From JAWWPY01 sp033854735 (lineage in GTDB: Bacteria; Actinomycetota; Actinomycetes; Streptosporangiales; Streptosporangiaceae), in the NCBI GenBank assembly GCA_033854735.1, contig JAWWPY010000431.1, positions 9,943 through 73,942 on the forward strand: a stretch of 64,000 bases of DNA, written 5' to 3'. Of the stretch, positions 47,786 through 57,176 are shown in pieces (within the stretch, counting starts at the first letter, position 1; each line of letters begins with the position of its first letter). The notes beneath the pieces are model-generated. The model worked only from the letters and a program-made list of their open reading frames with translations. It did not search any database and was not told the DNA's origin. The position numbers and the translations under genes are program-made.

Positions 47786-47802
47786 AGTTGCCCCCTACAA
47801 CT
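47786..47802. promoter_or_regulatory. candidate MarR operator 2
   Basis: AGTTGCCCCCTACAACT, the same AGTTG-N7-CAACT pattern on the side of the ABC exporter genes. Two like sites in one divergent region are unlikely by chance. Confidence 0.65.
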
Positions 47803-47917
47803 CAGGTCCCGGGCCCGCTCGCTCCGGGCACCGGTCTGGGCTGCGAAGGGTGCGGGCGCCCGGCAGATGCCGTAGAGCACGCACCCGGACACGAACGCGG
47901 GCCGTAGGCTCACCGTC

Positions 47918-49006
47918 GTGAGAGATCACGGAAGGGTCAGCGGCGGCCCGGGCAAGCTTAGCGGCCTCAGCGGCGATGCCGAGCTCGCGGGCCTGGCCAC
48001 GGCCATGGCGGTCCCGGAGGCCGCCAACGATGATGCGCTGCCGGCCGAGCCGCTGGCCGCCCTGGCCGCCGAATACGGCCTGAGGGAGGCTGCGGCGCGG
48101 CCGCCCATCCTCGGGTACATCGCAGATCTCTGGCAGCGGCGCCATTTCATCGTGGGCTTCGCCACCGCCCGTAATGTGGCGATGTACACCGAGGCCCGGC
48201 TCGGCCAGGTGTGGCAGGTGCTCACCCCCCTGCTGAACGCGGCCGTCTACTACCTGATCTTCGGCGTGATCCTGGGCACCAAGCGCGGCATACCCGACTT
48301 CATCGGCTTCCTGGTGGCCGGGGTCTTTATCTTCAACTTCACCCAGCGGTCGTTCATCATCGCCTCCCGGGTGATCAACGACAGCCTGCCGCTGATCCGG
48401 GCCCTGTACTTCCCGCGTGCCGCCCTGCCGCTCGGCTATGTGCTGATCGAGCTCGAGCAGCTGATGGTCTCGATGGTCGTGCTGGTCATCATCGTGCTGG
48501 CCGCCGGGGAACCGCTGACCTGGTACTGGCTGCTGGTGCTGCCAGTACTCCTGCTTCAGGCCATCTTCAATGTCGGAGCTGGGCTCATCCTGGCCCGCAT
48601 CGGGGCCGGCGTCGACGACGTGAGCCAGTTGCTGCCGTTCGTGGTGCGGACGTGGATGTACGCCTCGGGTGTCATGTTCAGCATCCAGACGCTGAGCAGC
48701 CTCACCAGGCACCACAAGCTGGCCTATATCCTCCAGGTCAACCCGGCCGCCGTCTACATCACGCTGGTCAGGACCGCGCTGCTCAAGTCGCAGCGGCTGA
48801 GCATCCCTGGTGCCGCGCCGTACAACCACCGCCTGTGCACCCTTTACTACAACGAACCGGCCAAGCACCTCTATGACAGCGCGCACTGCGCGGCCCTCGT
48901 GAGCCATACCGACCTCTGGCTATACGCCGTGGGCTGGGCGATCTTGGCGCTCGTCATCGGGTTCTTCTACTTCTGGCGCGCGGAAGCGAGGTACGGCCGT
49001 GGCTAA
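47918..49006 (+). CDS. polysaccharide/teichoic acid ABC-2 exporter permease
   Basis: 362 residues from a GTG. A soluble N-terminal part of 70 residues is followed by six helices in the ABC-2 pattern (RLGQVWQVLTPLLNAAVYYL, FLVAGVFIFNFTQRSFIIAS, ALYFPRAALPLGYVLIELEQ). This resembles TagG/Wzm/RfbA permeases. An extracellular loop (residues about 290-330) with two cysteines precedes the last helix. The ATPase gene overlaps by 8 bp. It exports a lipid-linked glycan; the nearby GT genes may make it. Confidence 0.85.
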   Translation: MRDHGRVSGGPGKLSGLSGDAELAGLATAMAVPEAANDDALPAEPLAALAAEYGLREAAARPPILGYIADLWQRRHFIVGFATARNVAMYTEARLGQVWQVLTPLLNAAVYYLIFGVILGTKRGIPDFIGFLVAGVFIFNFTQRSFIIASRVINDSLPLIRALYFPRAALPLGYVLIELEQLMVSMVVLVIIVLAAGEPLTWYWLLVLPVLLLQAIFNVGAGLILARIGAGVDDVSQLLPFVVRTWMYASGVMFSIQTLSSLTRHHKLAYILQVNPAAVYITLVRTALLKSQRLSIPGAAPYNHRLCTLYYNEPAKHLYDSAHCAALVSHTDLWLYAVGWAILALVIGFFYFWRAEARYGRG

Positions 49007-49790
49007 GCCCATGGTGATCGTGGACGACCTGCATGTGGTGTACCGGGTCTATGGCGCGGGCGGCGACAAGGGAACCGCGGCCACCGCGCTGATGCGGATC
49101 ATGCGCAAGCAGCAGCGGCCGTCCATTCGCGAGGTGCACGCCATCCGCGGCATGTCCTTCGTGGCCTACCGCGGCGATGTTGTCGGCGTGATTGGCCGGA
49201 ACGGCTCGGGCAAGTCCACCCTGCTGCGCGCCGTGGCCGGGCTGCTGCCCGCAGAGCGGGGCGCCGTATACAGCGATGGCCACGCAGCCCTGCTCGGCGT
49301 GAACGCGGCGCTGCTCGACGACCTCACCGGTGAGCGGAACGTGATACTCGGCTGCCTCGCCATGGGCATGAGCCCGCAGGAGGTCAAGGAGAAGCATGAC
49401 AAGATCGTCGAATTCTCCGGGGTCGGCGACTTCATCAACCTGCCGATGCGGGCCTACTCCACCGGCATGGGCTCACGGCTGCGATTCGCCATCGCCTCCT
49501 CCAAGAGCCACGACGTGCTGCTCATCGACGAGGCCCTGGCCACCGGAGATGCCGAATTCCAGCGTAAGAGTCACGAGCGCATCGACGAGCTGCGCCAGGA
49601 GGCCGGCACGGTCTTCCTGGTCGCGCACAACCTGAACGAGATCGCCGACACCTGCAACCGGGTGATCTGGCTGGAAAAAGGCCAGATCGTGCGGGCCGGG
49701 TCGGATGTCCCCGGAATCCTCGACGCCTACCTGGCGGCCTCCGGGAGCGAGCCCCGTTTCCGCCAGCTCCGCGAGGCCGCGGAAGCCTGA
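48999..49790 (+). CDS. polysaccharide/teichoic acid ABC exporter ATP-binding protein
   Basis: 263 residues. Walker A is GVIGRNGSGKSTLLRAV, the signature loop AYSTGMGSRLRFAIA (a SxGM variant usual in TagH/Wzt), Walker B DVLLIDEALATGDAEFQ, switch His in FLVAHNLNEI. There is no C-terminal carbohydrate-binding domain. Forms the exporter with the overlapping permease gene upstream. ALLGVNAALLDDLTGERNVI is a family feature for polysaccharide exporters. Confidence 0.92.
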   Translation: MAKPMVIVDDLHVVYRVYGAGGDKGTAATALMRIMRKQQRPSIREVHAIRGMSFVAYRGDVVGVIGRNGSGKSTLLRAVAGLLPAERGAVYSDGHAALLGVNAALLDDLTGERNVILGCLAMGMSPQEVKEKHDKIVEFSGVGDFINLPMRAYSTGMGSRLRFAIASSKSHDVLLIDEALATGDAEFQRKSHERIDELRQEAGTVFLVAHNLNEIADTCNRVIWLEKGQIVRAGSDVPGILDAYLAASGSEPRFRQLREAAEA

Positions 49791-49797
49791 TCAGGCG

Positions 49798-51753
49798 TCA
49801 GCCGCTCGCGCGACGCAGCTGCAGCCGCATGCAGGTGCCGCCGCCGGGCCGGGAACTGGCCGCCACCTCGCCGTCCTGCGCCCTCGCCAGCTGGCGCACG
49901 ATATACAGTCCGAGGCCGATTCCGCCGAACCTGCGCCGGTCGCCGGTCTCGCCCTGGAAAAACCGCTCGAAGATCCGCTCATGGTCCCCGGCTGCGATGC
50001 CGATGCCCTCGTCCTGCACGGTGACCTCAATCCAGTCGCCCGCCACCCGGGCTGCCACCGAGACCGCACCGCCCTCAGGTGAGTACTTGAAGGCATTCTC
50101 CAGCAGCTGGCCGACGATGATGTCCGTGGCCATCTGGTCGCCGTGGGCCGTCGGCAGCCCGTCAGGAATGTCGGCCGCCAGGGTGTGCGCCTCGGACAGC
50201 GGGCGGAACGCCGTCACTGTCCCGCGCAGCAGGGCGGCCAGGTCGAATGGGCCGTTGGAGACCGTGAGCTGGTCCGCTCCCGCCCGCGAGCCGAGGAGCA
50301 GCTGCTCCACCAGCCGGCCCAGCGACCCGGCCCGCTCGGCGATGGTCTGCACCGCACTGCGGCGCTCGGCGTCGGTCAGCTTGTCCCACCGGCTCGCCAG
50401 CGTGCTCGCGAACCCCTGAACGACCGTGATCGGGGTGCGCAGCTCGTGACTGGTCGTGGCGAGGAACAGGTCCTTGGCCTCCTCGAGTTCCTTGGCCGCG
50501 GTCACGTCCCGGAAGTCAACGACCCGCTCGTTCCGGCCGTTCAGGTCATTGCACAGCACATCGAGCCAGCGGCCGGTGGGCAACCGGTGGGTCAGCTTGC
50601 CACCGCCGGGCTCGGGGACTGGGAACGGCAGCGGCCGCCCGGTGACCTCGTCGGCAGACATGCCGGTGAGTTCGTGCGCGGCTGGATTCCACTGCTGGAT
50701 CAGCCCGTCACCGTCGAGCACCGCGATGCCGTCCGCGCTGGCGTCGATCACCGCGCGCTCATGGGCCCGCTGCCTGACGACCTCCTCGAAGGCCATCGCG
50801 TTGGTGAGGGCGACGCCCGCGTGGCCCGCCATCAGCTCCAGCAGTTCCAGCTCGATGTGCCCCACCTTCCGCCTGCTGTACAGCGCGTACAGCGCCCCGT
50901 AGGGCCGGCCGCCCACATGGGAGAGGCTCAGCGCGATCGTGTGCAGCCCGGGCAGCGCGGACCAGATCAGGTCGTCGAAGCCGCCGCTCTCATCGGTGGC
51001 CATCATCACTGTCTTGCCGGACCGCATCAGCTCGCCAACCAGGCTGGTGGGCAGGTCGGCCGTGCGGCCACGCAGGCTCACGGGCAGCCCGTCCATACTC
51101 ACCAGCCGCAGCCTGCCGTCCTCCACGAGCACGAACCCGCCGGCGTCGGCGCCGGTCAGCTCGCGCAGGCTAGCGGCGATCCGGTCCAGCACGGCTTCCA
51201 GGTCGCGCTGTGCGGTCATGTCCGCGACCACGTCGCCGAGCTTGCGGACGACGCTGGCCCGCTTCGCTATGTGATTCCTGGCCGCGTTGTCCTCACCGGA
51301 GCGGTGGCAGACATTCACCCAGCCAATCACGTCGCCGGCCCGGCTGGTCAGCGCGCTGGTGTCAATACGCAGGTCAAGCAGGCTGCCGTCCTTGCGCGTC
51401 CGGCGGGTGGCGAACGAGATCTGGCCGCCGCTGCGGACCCGCTCCAGGACCGCGCTGTGCTCGGCTTCCAGCTCCTCCGGAATGATCGGCGGCTGCTGGC
51501 CGACCACCTCGGCGGCCGACCAGCCGAACATCCGCTCGGCCGCCGGATTCCACAGCAGGACCGTCCGGTCCGTGCTGAACGCCACGATCGCGTCGGCCGC
51601 GCATTCGATGACCGCACGCGCCGTCGCGTCCACCCGGTCCTGGTTGCCGGCCGGCGGCGTTTCGACCTCCACGTCCACATCGTGCCACCGCGACGCGGCC
51701 CCGGCTCGGAAAAGCCAAGGTCCGGGTATTTCCCGCGGCACACCGGGCGCCAA
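49798..51753 (-). CDS. soluble sensor histidine kinase (PAS-GAF-PAS-HisKA-HATPase)
   Basis: 651 residues from a TTG; a GTG at 51678 is a possible shorter start, and neither has a clear ribosome site. PAS at about 43-160 (AIVAFSTDRTVLLWNPAAER), GAF at 175-320, second PAS at 335-420 (GIAVLDGDGLIQQWNPAAHE). Then HisKA with FLATTSHELRTPITVVQGFA and the ATPase domain with QLLENAFKYSP, VTVQDEGIGI and GGIGLGLYIVRQL. All kinase motifs are present. No membrane helix. No response regulator adjoins, so it is an orphan. Confidence 0.9.
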   Translation of the reverse strand: MAPGVPREIPGPWLFRAGAASRWHDVDVEVETPPAGNQDRVDATARAVIECAADAIVAFSTDRTVLLWNPAAERMFGWSAAEVVGQQPPIIPEELEAEHSAVLERVRSGGQISFATRRTRKDGSLLDLRIDTSALTSRAGDVIGWVNVCHRSGEDNAARNHIAKRASVVRKLGDVVADMTAQRDLEAVLDRIAASLRELTGADAGGFVLVEDGRLRLVSMDGLPVSLRGRTADLPTSLVGELMRSGKTVMMATDESGGFDDLIWSALPGLHTIALSLSHVGGRPYGALYALYSRRKVGHIELELLELMAGHAGVALTNAMAFEEVVRQRAHERAVIDASADGIAVLDGDGLIQQWNPAAHELTGMSADEVTGRPLPFPVPEPGGGKLTHRLPTGRWLDVLCNDLNGRNERVVDFRDVTAAKELEEAKDLFLATTSHELRTPITVVQGFASTLASRWDKLTDAERRSAVQTIAERAGSLGRLVEQLLLGSRAGADQLTVSNGPFDLAALLRGTVTAFRPLSEAHTLAADIPDGLPTAHGDQMATDIIVGQLLENAFKYSPEGGAVSVAARVAGDWIEVTVQDEGIGIAAGDHERIFERFFQGETGDRRRFGGIGLGLYIVRQLARAQDGEVAASSRPGGGTCMRLQLRRASG

Positions 51754-51777
51754 GGCCAGTAATCAGCGGATAAGCAG

Positions 51778-53748
51778 TCAGCGGACCAGCCAGGCGGTCC
51801 CTGGGCCGGTAGACGCGCAGGAGCCAAGGACCAGCCCGGTGCCGTTGACCGTGGCGTTCGCGGGGTCGCTCAGGCACAGGCCCGATTTCGGGTTCTGCAG
51901 CTTGACCGCGGAGCCGTCGGCGAGCAGCCGCCACTGCTGCGCGGCGGTGCCGTTACAGGCGAACAGGTCCGCCACGGAACCGATCGCCGTCCCGCCGTGG
52001 TAGATATCCAGGCACCTCCCGCTGGTCCGCACGGTGCCATCAGGCTGGACGGCCCACTTCTGCGCCCCGTACCCGTTGCACGCCCAGATCTGGACCTTGT
52101 TGCCGTTCGCCACGCTGCCGTACCTGTTGTCCAGGCACCGCCGAGCGACCTGCGACAGTACGGGCCCGGCGGGCAGCGTCCATTTCTGGCTGGGGCGGCC
52201 GTTGCAGGTATATATCCACAGCGCGACGCCGTCGGCCGCGGAAGAATAGGGGTCATCCAGGCACGCGCCGGACCCTGCGTTGACCAGTTCGCCGCCGGTT
52301 CCCGCCTCCCACTGCTGGCTGGCCGCCGTGCTGCAGGCGGCCAGCACGACCTTGGAGCGGCTCGCTGTCCCGGTGGCCGCCAGGCACAGCCCGTGGATCT
52401 GGATGGTCCCGTCCTCGGCTATCGACCAGTTCTGGTAGCTCCTGCCGTTGCATGACCACGTCTCCACGGTGGCCCCGGCCGCGCGGCTGTCGCCCGCGTC
52501 GGTGAGGCATTTGCCGCCCAGATCCAGCGCCACCGCGCCGGCCGCGCTGGTGGGCAGCACCTGGATGACCGTCCAGGTGAAGGAGGCCGACCCGGTGAGG
52601 GCGCCGGAGGTCGCGGTGACCTTGACGTGATACACCCCCGCGGTGGCGGCGGTGCCGGCGATCTGCCCGGTGGCCGCGCCGATGCTCAGCCCCGGCGGCA
52701 GCCCGCTCGCGGTGTACGACGGCGCCGCGCTGCCGGCGACTCCCAGCATGGCCGGCTGAACCGGCGCCACAGCCGCACCCTGCCTGGCCGCCTGGTCGCC
52801 GGGATTGAAGACGGGGACCGAGTGCATGTTGAGCTCATCCAGGTCGGTGCTCCGGCTGGTGGCGATCCCCGGTACCGTGCCCGCGCTGGTGTACTGCCAG
52901 ATGGCCCAGGTACCCCAGCCGACCGGCAGCGGCGGGCTGGCCGCCGTGGTGTACGCGGCGACCCACAGAGGGTCCTCTCCCAGGGCCGCGCTGCCGGCGC
53001 ACGTGTTCCACCAGTCCGCGGTGGTATAGAGAACCGGGAGCCGGCCCGTCTTCCGCCGGACCTCGCTGCTGAAGGCGGCGACCCATGACGTCATAGCCGG
53101 CCGGCTGAGCCCGTAGCACTCGTTGGTCCGGTCGGTCGCCGAGTACGGGTCGTACTCGATGTCCAGGCCGATGGGCGCCACCCGGCCGCTCTGATCCGCG
53201 GCGTGGGCGATCACGTAGTCGGCCTGGGCAGCGCCGCCCGAGGCATTCGGGATGGCGAACTCGTAGCCGATTACGGACAGTTTGGCCTTCTCCGCGCCCG
53301 CCAGGTCCGCCGCGCGATACGGGTTAGCGTAATAGTTTCCCTCGGCGGCCTTGATCGCCGTGAACTTGTATCCGGCCGCCGCGACCATGGACCAGTTAAT
53401 GGCACCACCATTCACATGCTGGTAGGACGCGACATCCACGCCGCGCACCGCCGCCGTGGCGGCCGCGCCCTCCGGGGATGCCAGAGCCGGGGATGCCAGG
53501 CCCGGGGATGCCGCACCGGGCCCGACCGGGTGCGCCAGGCTGGTCGGGCTGGCCGGGCCGGCGAGTGCTCGCAGCAGCTGGGGCGAGTGTGCGGCGCCAA
53601 CGTTGAACCGGTCGACCTGTGGCGGGCTGGCCAGTGTGGCGGCCGGGGCAGCGGCCGGCGGCAGCGCGGCGACCCCGAGCACCGCCAGGCCGGCTACCGC
53701 GGCAAAACCACCCGCGCGTCGCAATGCAACGGAACAGACAAAGCGCAT
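51778..53748 (-). CDS. secreted GH25 lysozyme with Ig-like and ricin-type lectin domains
   Basis: 656 residues from the ATG at 53748. A signal peptide (ALRRAGGFAAVAGLAVLGVA, cleaved near APAATLA) precedes a linker with a 15-bp repeat. GH25 domain: VRGVDVASYQHVNGGAINWS, FTAIKAAEGNYYANPYRAAD, APIGLDIEYDPYS with the catalytic DxE. Then a putative Ig-like module (SYTASGLPPGLSIGAATGQI). The C terminus has six QxW units (GGKCLTD, GLCLAAT, GACLDDP, RRCLDNR, GRCLDIY, GLCLSDP), i.e. two ricin-B folds. It probably cuts peptidoglycan and binds glycan. Confidence 0.92.
   Translation of the reverse strand: MRFVCSVALRRAGGFAAVAGLAVLGVAALPPAAAPAATLASPPQVDRFNVGAAHSPQLLRALAGPASPTSLAHPVGPGAASPGLASPALASPEGAAATAAVRGVDVASYQHVNGGAINWSMVAAAGYKFTAIKAAEGNYYANPYRAADLAGAEKAKLSVIGYEFAIPNASGGAAQADYVIAHAADQSGRVAPIGLDIEYDPYSATDRTNECYGLSRPAMTSWVAAFSSEVRRKTGRLPVLYTTADWWNTCAGSAALGEDPLWVAAYTTAASPPLPVGWGTWAIWQYTSAGTVPGIATSRSTDLDELNMHSVPVFNPGDQAARQGAAVAPVQPAMLGVAGSAAPSYTASGLPPGLSIGAATGQIAGTAATAGVYHVKVTATSGALTGSASFTWTVIQVLPTSAAGAVALDLGGKCLTDAGDSRAAGATVETWSCNGRSYQNWSIAEDGTIQIHGLCLAATGTASRSKVVLAACSTAASQQWEAGTGGELVNAGSGACLDDPYSSAADGVALWIYTCNGRPSQKWTLPAGPVLSQVARRCLDNRYGSVANGNKVQIWACNGYGAQKWAVQPDGTVRTSGRCLDIYHGGTAIGSVADLFACNGTAAQQWRLLADGSAVKLQNPKSGLCLSDPANATVNGTGLVLGSCASTGPGTAWLVR
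53474..53518 (-). repeat. 15-bp coding tandem repeat in the GH25 gene
   Basis: GGGGATGCCAGAGCC and two variants (53474-53488, 53489-53503, 53504-53518) encode repeated (S)PGLASPALASP-like pentads in the linker after the signal peptide. Confidence 0.85.
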
Positions 53749-53982
53749 GAGTAACCCCCGATGACGGCCCGCCGCGCGGGTCATGGTGAACGGCGAGCGT
53801 CATGATGGCAGTCCCGCGCCCTCATTCGTGGCGAAACGCGGGGAAATTAGTCAGGAATCACCATGTGCGTTATTGGCCGACCCCGACTGCTGGCCGGGGC
53901 TTCATTTCGTGCAATTCAGACAATAGTCCCCTGCTGTCACTTAGTGGAATGACAGAAGTTATTCTCTGAGCACCAATGTGAA

Positions 53983-55341
53983 CTATGTGAACAGCACGCC
54001 GGGGTTGAGCACGCCCGATGGATCGAGCGCGGACCGCACGGCGCGCATGGCGGCGATCTCTCCGGGGGACCGGCTCAGATGGAGCAGCCCGGCCTTGGCC
54101 CGGCCGATGCCGTGCTCAGCCGAGATCGTCCCGCCGTAGGCGGCGGCCAGCCGGAGCACCGCCTCGTCGACTGCCTCGTCCGCCGGATCGGGACCGAGCA
54201 CGTTGACATGGAGGTTCCCCGCGCCGATGTGGCCGAACACGATCACCCGGCAGTCCGGGCCGCCGGCGGCCCGCACCGCCCCGTCGAGTTCCCCGCGGAA
54301 TTCAGCGATCCTCCCCAGCGGGATCGCCACGTCCATCTTGTGCGGGACCCCAGCCTTGCTGATCGCTTCCGTGTGCCGTTCCCGGTAGGCCCACAGGGCG
54401 GCGCGGCCGCTGCGATCCAGCGCGACCGCCGTATCGTCCGGCAGCGCGACCTCCCCGAGCCGTTCGGCCTGCTCCGGGGGTCCGGCGATCTCGGCGAGCA
54501 GGTAGCCGGGGTGCGGCCGGTGCAGCGGCAGGGGCAGCCCGGCCGCCTCCCGGACCAGGTCGAGCCCGGCCGCCTCCAGGTACTCCGCCGCGCGCAGGCC
54601 AGGCAGGTGCGCGCGGATCTCGGCGTACAGGTCCGCTGCCGCCGCGACGCCGCTGACCCCGGCGAGCACGGCCGCCGCGACCGGCTCCGCAGGCCACAGC
54701 CGAAGCCGCGCGGCGGTGATCACGGCGAGTGTTCCCTCGCTCCCGGCCAGGAGCTGAGCGAGGTCATAGCCCGTGTTGTCCGCGGCGAGGCCGGCCATCC
54801 GGGACAGCACGGATCCGTCGGTGAGTACCGCCTCGACACCGAGCAACTGCGCGCGGGTGGGCCCGTACCGGATCGTATTGATGCCGCCGGCGTTCGTGGC
54901 GATGGTGCCGCCGACGGTCGCCGAATCCCTGGCGGCCAGATCGACGCCGTATTCCAGGCCGGCCGCGGCGGCGTGCGCGCGGAGTTCCGCGAGTGTGACA
55001 CCTGCGCCCGCGGTGACCTGGGCGGCGAGGGTGTCCACCGGATCGAGCGTACGTAGCCGGCGGGTGGACAGCACGACCGCGGGCGGCTGTCCACCTGCCC
55101 CGGGCACTGACCCGCCGACCAGCCCGGTGTTGCCGCCCTGGGTGACAACCGGCACGCCCCGGTCCGCGCAGCACCGCAGCACGCCCGCCACCTCCTGCGC
55201 AGAGCCGGGCCGGGCCACGCACCGGGCCGCTCCCGTGTAGCGCCGGGTCCAGTCCCACAGATACCCGTCCAGCAGGTCAGGGTCGGTGAGTACATGCTCC
55301 GCACCGACGGTCGTGGCCAGCTCGCCCTCCAGGCTGCTCAT
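53983..55341 (-). CDS. FAD-linked oxidase (GlcD / D-lactate dehydrogenase family)
   Basis: 452 residues. The FAD-binding PCMH domain shows PVVTQGGNTGLVGGSVPGAG and ATVGGTIATNAGGINTIRYG; the C-terminal cap has VFGHIGAGNLHVNVLGPDPA and EHGIGRAKAGLLHLSR, and DPSGVLNPGVLFT ends the protein. This fits enzymes that oxidise D-2-hydroxy acids such as D-lactate or glycolate, passing electrons to a carrier. No iron-sulfur partner is adjacent. Convergence with nothing; divergent from the SSI-like gene. Confidence 0.9.
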   Translation of the reverse strand: MSSLEGELATTVGAEHVLTDPDLLDGYLWDWTRRYTGAARCVARPGSAQEVAGVLRCCADRGVPVVTQGGNTGLVGGSVPGAGGQPPAVVLSTRRLRTLDPVDTLAAQVTAGAGVTLAELRAHAAAAGLEYGVDLAARDSATVGGTIATNAGGINTIRYGPTRAQLLGVEAVLTDGSVLSRMAGLAADNTGYDLAQLLAGSEGTLAVITAARLRLWPAEPVAAAVLAGVSGVAAAADLYAEIRAHLPGLRAAEYLEAAGLDLVREAAGLPLPLHRPHPGYLLAEIAGPPEQAERLGEVALPDDTAVALDRSGRAALWAYRERHTEAISKAGVPHKMDVAIPLGRIAEFRGELDGAVRAAGGPDCRVIVFGHIGAGNLHVNVLGPDPADEAVDEAVLRLAAAYGGTISAEHGIGRAKAGLLHLSRSPGEIAAMRAVRSALDPSGVLNPGVLFT

Positions 55342-55396
55342 GAGGACAGCCTCGCATGTGATCGCGGCCGGCCCGCGGGAACCGCCCCCTGACGCG

Positions 55397-55894
55397 ATGC
55401 GTCAAATCGCCATGAGACTCTCCTGGCGTCGAGCACGTACCAGTGCTCTGTACGTTCTCTCGATGGCGCTATGCGTGGCCGCGGTGGCCGCGTGCGGCAG
55501 CGGGGCCGGCCCGGCCAGCTCCGGCGGATCAGCCAGCTCGGGCGGCTCAGCGGCCTCGGCGACCCCGAGCGCGGCAGCGGCCAAGGTCTCGCTCCTGATC
55601 GAGGTGACCCCGCGCCCCGGCGCGAAGGCTGAGCGCTGGACTCTGCAGTGCGAGCCAACCGGCGGGACGCAGCCCAATGCGGCCGCCGCCTGCCACGAGC
55701 TGCTGACCGCGACGCGGCCGTTCGCGCCGATCCCGCGCGGCATCATGTGCCCGATGGTGACCACCGGCGAGCAGACGGCAGTCATCAGAGGAACGTGGTT
55801 CGGCTCCCCGGTGGACGAGACATTCTCCCAGCTCAGCGGCTGCGCGGCGATGCGCTGGGAGGAACTCGGGCAGGTCTTCAGCCCGATCCACTGA
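55397..55894 (+). CDS. SSI-like lipoprotein (subtilisin-inhibitor-like domain)
   Basis: 165 residues from the ATG at 55397; an ATG at 55412 is equally possible. A lipoprotein signal ends in VAAVAACGSG (lipobox Cys). A Ser/Gly-rich linker with SSGGSA repeats leads to a domain of about 100 residues with spaced cysteines: WTLQCEPTGGTQPNAAAACHELL, split as two parts at residues 89-110, then IMCPMVTTGEQTAVIRGTW and FSQLSGCAAMRWEELGQVF. This is the disulfide pattern of Streptomyces subtilisin inhibitors. Whether it inhibits proteases is open. Confidence 0.75.
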   Translation: MRQIAMRLSWRRARTSALYVLSMALCVAAVAACGSGAGPASSGGSASSGGSAASATPSAAAAKVSLLIEVTPRPGAKAERWTLQCEPTGGTQPNAAAACHELLTATRPFAPIPRGIMCPMVTTGEQTAVIRGTWFGSPVDETFSQLSGCAAMRWEELGQVFSPIH

Positions 55895-55945
55895 GGCCCG
55901 TCCGACCCGGCCGGCGGCGCCGCGGCCACCGGAGCAGGCCCGTGA

Positions 55946-56845
55946 CTACCTCAGCAGACGCGACATCCGCCGGTCAGCCAGCGGCTTCCCGCCGGTCTGG
56001 CAGGTCGGGCAGTATTGCAGCGCCGAGTCCGCGAAGGAGACCTCGCGCACCGTGTCGCCGCACACCGGACACGGCTGGCCCGCCCGGCCGTGTACCTGCA
56101 GGCCGGACTTCTTCTCCGCCTTCAGGTCACCCGCGGCCAGGCCCGCCGACCGTGCGATCGCGGTCCGCAGGCAGGTGATGATCGCCTCGTGCAACCCGGC
56201 GACCTCGTCCGCGGTCAGGCTCGCGGCCAGCTTGAACGGGGACATCTTCGCCGCGTGCAGCACCTCATCCGAGTAGGCGTTGCCGATCCCGGCGATGATC
56301 TTCTGGTCCCTGAGCACGCCCTTGATCTGGGTCCGGCGCCCGGCGAGCAGCCCGGCCAGGACCTCGACGGTGAAGGAGTCCGCCAGCGGGTCCGGACCGA
56401 GGGCGGCCACACCTGGTACCTCGGCGGGATCGGCGACCAGGTAGACGGCCAGCCGCTTCTGGGTGCCCGCCTCCGTCAGGTCGAATCCGGCGCCATCGGT
56501 GAACCGGAGCCGGAAAGCGAGCGGGCCCTTGCCCGGCCGGGGCGGCTCGGCCGGCAGATTCTCCCGCCATCGTAGCCAGCCCGCCCGCGCCAGGTGCATG
56601 ACGAGATGCAACGGCCCGCTGCCGCCCGCCCCATCCAGCCCGGCGGCGGGAGCCAGCGTCACCAGGTCGAGAAACTTGCCGTGGCGCTCGGCGGTGTCGA
56701 TGACGCGCCCGCGCAGGGCGGTCAGGTCGGGGCGGTAGGTCTTGAGGACTGAGATCGCGGCGCTGTCCGCCCGGTCGATTACCCGCCCGGCCACCCGCTC
56801 GCGCAGGTAGATGGCGAGCGACTCGACCTCAGGGAGTTCCGGCAC
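55946..56845 (-). CDS. Fpg/Nei-family DNA glycosylase
   Basis: 299 residues. The N terminus MPELPEVESLAIYLRER gives the catalytic Pro and Glu. TAERHGKFLDLVTL contains the conserved Lys. A helix-two-turn-helix segment is at GVLRDQKIIAGIGNAYSDEV. The C-terminal zinc finger (CPVCGDTVREVSFADSALQY then CPTCQTGGK) has all four Cys. It excises oxidised bases and nicks the strand. Subgroup (MutM or Nei) was not settled. Stands alone. Confidence 0.92.
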   Translation of the reverse strand: MPELPEVESLAIYLRERVAGRVIDRADSAAISVLKTYRPDLTALRGRVIDTAERHGKFLDLVTLAPAAGLDGAGGSGPLHLVMHLARAGWLRWRENLPAEPPRPGKGPLAFRLRFTDGAGFDLTEAGTQKRLAVYLVADPAEVPGVAALGPDPLADSFTVEVLAGLLAGRRTQIKGVLRDQKIIAGIGNAYSDEVLHAAKMSPFKLAASLTADEVAGLHEAIITCLRTAIARSAGLAAGDLKAEKKSGLQVHGRAGQPCPVCGDTVREVSFADSALQYCPTCQTGGKPLADRRMSRLLR

Positions 56846-57176
56846 ACACCAATTCTGCCTCGCTCCAGCAAGTGCTGGTCCCGGCCCGGGACCTCGCCCG
56901 GCGGGACAGCGGGCCCTGCGCTCTTCCCAGCTAGCGCCGGCGCGTGCATCCTCATCTCAGGACGCCGCTGATGCCGGAGAAAACGAGGTCCATGGCGAAG
57001 AGGCCGGGTCAATGCCAGGAACAAGCCCAGGAACAAACACTGCGCCGGGCGCGGCCGCGCGGCATGATGAGCCCGTCGGGGACACGCCCGCGCACCCGTC
57101 GGGACAAGCCCGCGCATGACTAGGTTATTTGCTTGAGCGAAACTAACATATTTGGAAGTACCTCCGGTGCACCGAC
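56846..57176. other. 331-bp intergenic region
   Basis: Between the DNA glycosylase gene and the Usp gene, which are divergent. I see no recognised gene, tRNA, array or clear palindrome. Confidence 0.4.

Noticed and set aside
53749..53982. ydaO-type riboswitch before the GH25 lysozyme gene
   Set aside because: Such elements often precede wall hydrolases in actinobacteria, but I could not match the conserved core here.
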